Shown here piece by piece: positions 62,372 to 64,000 of a stretch of 64,000 nucleotides of DNA (the first letter of the stretch is position 1; every line of letters starts with the position of its first letter). A model generated the notes under the pieces. That model searched no databases. It saw nothing but the letters and a program-made list of their open reading frames with translations, and was not told the origin of the DNA. Position numbers and translations under genes: made by a program. This DNA comes from Circinella umbellata (Eukaryota > Mucoromycota > Mucoromycetes > Mucorales > Lichtheimiaceae), in the NCBI GenBank assembly GCA_025093555.1, contig JAIWNF010000013.1, forward strand, positions 682,001 through 746,000, read 5' to 3'.

Positions 62372-64000
62372 ATCGCTCAAAAGATAATGGAAGTTCAAAG
62401 CTGAAGAAAAAATCAGAAAAAAGGAGCATTTTTTATTTTATTTTTGTAGGGTTCCGTTTTAAACATTCACTTCAACCATATCATGGGACTTTGCTTATGC
62501 ATAATTGTTTATAATACATGTAAGATTATCTAATTCAAACTTCAAAAAATCGAGCGTTTGTAATAGGCGTGCCGGGTTTTGTTTGTGTGATGTATTATGG
62601 CTTATACTTATATTCATTCTCAAGGTACTATAGATAAAATATGAAGTTTCAAGAATCTTAAAGCTTTTAGTTCATGAAAAACATTTACAGGCTATTTTTT
62701 TTTTTTTGGTTTCATCAACAACAAGATGTATTAATATATGCATGGTGCATGATTTTCATATCTAAACATTTGGTTGTTTGTTACACATGTATAGTCAAAC
62801 CCCCTCATTGCGCAAATTATTACCAACACCAATAGTTCTTATTAACACAGTAATTCAATGAAGAGAAAAAAAAAAGCCAAATGAGAGTACAAATTATGAG
62901 CCGTACAAACTATATTTATTAAAATCATGAAATATCTACGCATTTTAAAAGAAAGCAAACCTTTGTTATGCTATGTATTGGATTTGAGAGAATGATTATA
63001 AATGGTCATACGTATTCACAGTAATAAAATAATTAGTGTAACAATTTAAATCATAAAAGAGTTTTCAACTGTTGATATGTACATACGTAGCGGGTACATA
63101 AATACTCGCCATTTGATTCAATATGATATAATATAAAAGAAAGAATACAAAATTATATATACATGTATATATGGTTTCAAACAGTATTAAAAACTTGGTG
63201 CGTGCTGCATAATTGAGTTTTTTTTACTGGCATTCTATGCATTTTTCTATGTTTTTTTTGGACATCATGCTATAAAAAAACATATTTTTTACACTCAGTG
63301 ATATTTCATTTTATTTGCGTGAAGTTTATACGTGATTGATTAAACAAACAAAATTAACAACATTTGTGATAAGTATATAACGGGGTGGGGGCTCGGAATT
63401 GCAGAGTGGCATCAAAACGATTTACGATCTTGTATTGTTTTTCTATAGGAGTTGTAACAGACTACATATCTAACAAATGGGTGTACTACGTAAGTTAAAA
63501 AACTGAAATCACACTTGAAATATGGTATTTTAGTTGCTGTTAAGTAACGTAGTATTATTATAATTGCTTTTTTTTTTATTCTATGTTACTCTTCAATTAT
63601 ATTATCTAAACCGCGGTAATTTATTAGTTTGTTGAGTTAGTTTTTGTTAAAAAAATATACTCTTTTTCTTTACCCTTCTGTTTTTATTTTTTGTATGTAC
63701 TGAAGCGTTCAATGTGTGATTGAAGTACTTTGTATTAGAGATATAAAATAGCGAAGGAATAATACCCTATGTAGCTGTATTTGGATAATAAATTATGTGA
63801 AATAGAATAGGAAATTGAGTGTGGGCGTTATTATATTAAGGAGTGCTACGTATGAATCCACAAAAAGAAATCTTAAATTTAAATGAGTTTACGAGGATTT
63901 ATACTCAAAGAAAACTATTGTCACATCCATTATTAAATTGTTACGTAAAAGTCTACGTAAGAGAATTATAAAATAAAGATAGAACTAAAGAAGAATATGT
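62372..64000. other. Terminal intergenic region
   Basis: About 1.6 kb, AT-rich. A possible degraded relative of the 50.4-kb MITE lies at 62792-62912. Near 63478 an ATG is followed after 10 nt by a GTAAGT donor, but I cannot find a convincing following exon. Confidence 0.4.

Noticed and set aside
63478..63500. ATG GGT GTA CTA C followed by GTAAGT, a possible first exon
   Set aside because: No convincing next exon before the window ends.

Overview
The window looks like nuclear DNA of an early-diverging filamentous fungus. I infer Mucoromycota, most likely Mucorales. It is AT-rich, with long AT-rich gaps between compact genes. Nearly all genes carry several short GT-AG introns. The products are ordinary fungal orthologs together with families I associate with that group: TPR/F-box/LRR proteins, MULE transposases with a SWIM finger, and a chromo plus chromoshadow HP1. 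The species cannot be named from sequence alone. For most multi-exon genes I checked that exon lengths and phases add up to an open frame; exceptions are stated.

Layout. 0.1-1.9 kb: eIF3m (-). 4.4-7.0: TPR/F-box/LRR protein (+). 8.1-8.6: hexapeptide acetyltransferase (+). 8.9-10.2: Cwc21/SRRM2-type splicing factor (+). 10.5-11.5: DsbA/FrnE-like oxidoreductase (+). 11.7-14.1: Kelch/BTB protein (-). 15.9-16.9: ribosomal protein eS24 (+). 18.8-22.0: amino-acid/GABA/choline-type permease (-). 22.8-31.1: an accessory block bracketed by two diverged ~0.5 kb direct repeats, holding a retropepsin scrap, a broken unknown gene and a nearly intact MULE transposase. 31.4-33.2: eight-exon Golgi-type membrane protein (-). 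33.6-35.3: HP1-like protein (-). 35.5-37.6: double-hotdog acyl-CoA thioesterase (-).

38.2-46.5 kb: three consecutive plus-strand genes for mitochondrial inner-membrane proteins, namely a Leu5-type CoA carrier, the Atm1 ABC exporter and the Yme1 i-AAA protease. 48.3-49.8: a decayed transposon gene with a deubiquitinase-like tail. 50.4: a 148-bp MITE. 54.2-55.5: GATA factor (-). 56.8-59.2: Sgf73/ataxin-7 SAGA subunit (-). 59.7-62.4: acyl-CoA synthetase (-). 62.4-64.0: no gene seen.

Functional themes. The genes are mostly housekeeping: translation (eIF3m, eS24), splicing (Cwc21), chromatin and transcription (HP1, Sgf73, GATA), lipid and CoA metabolism (CoA carrier, thioesterase, acyl-CoA ligase) and mitochondrial maintenance (Atm1, Yme1). 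I see no operon-like system.

The most unusual signal is gene structure. Several genes need micro-exons to stay in frame. One is a 5-nt exon in the acyl-CoA synthetase that completes the catalytic-lysine motif. Others are 20-, 21- and 26-nt exons and a first coding exon that is only ATG. No tRNA, rRNA or CRISPR array was found by eye.
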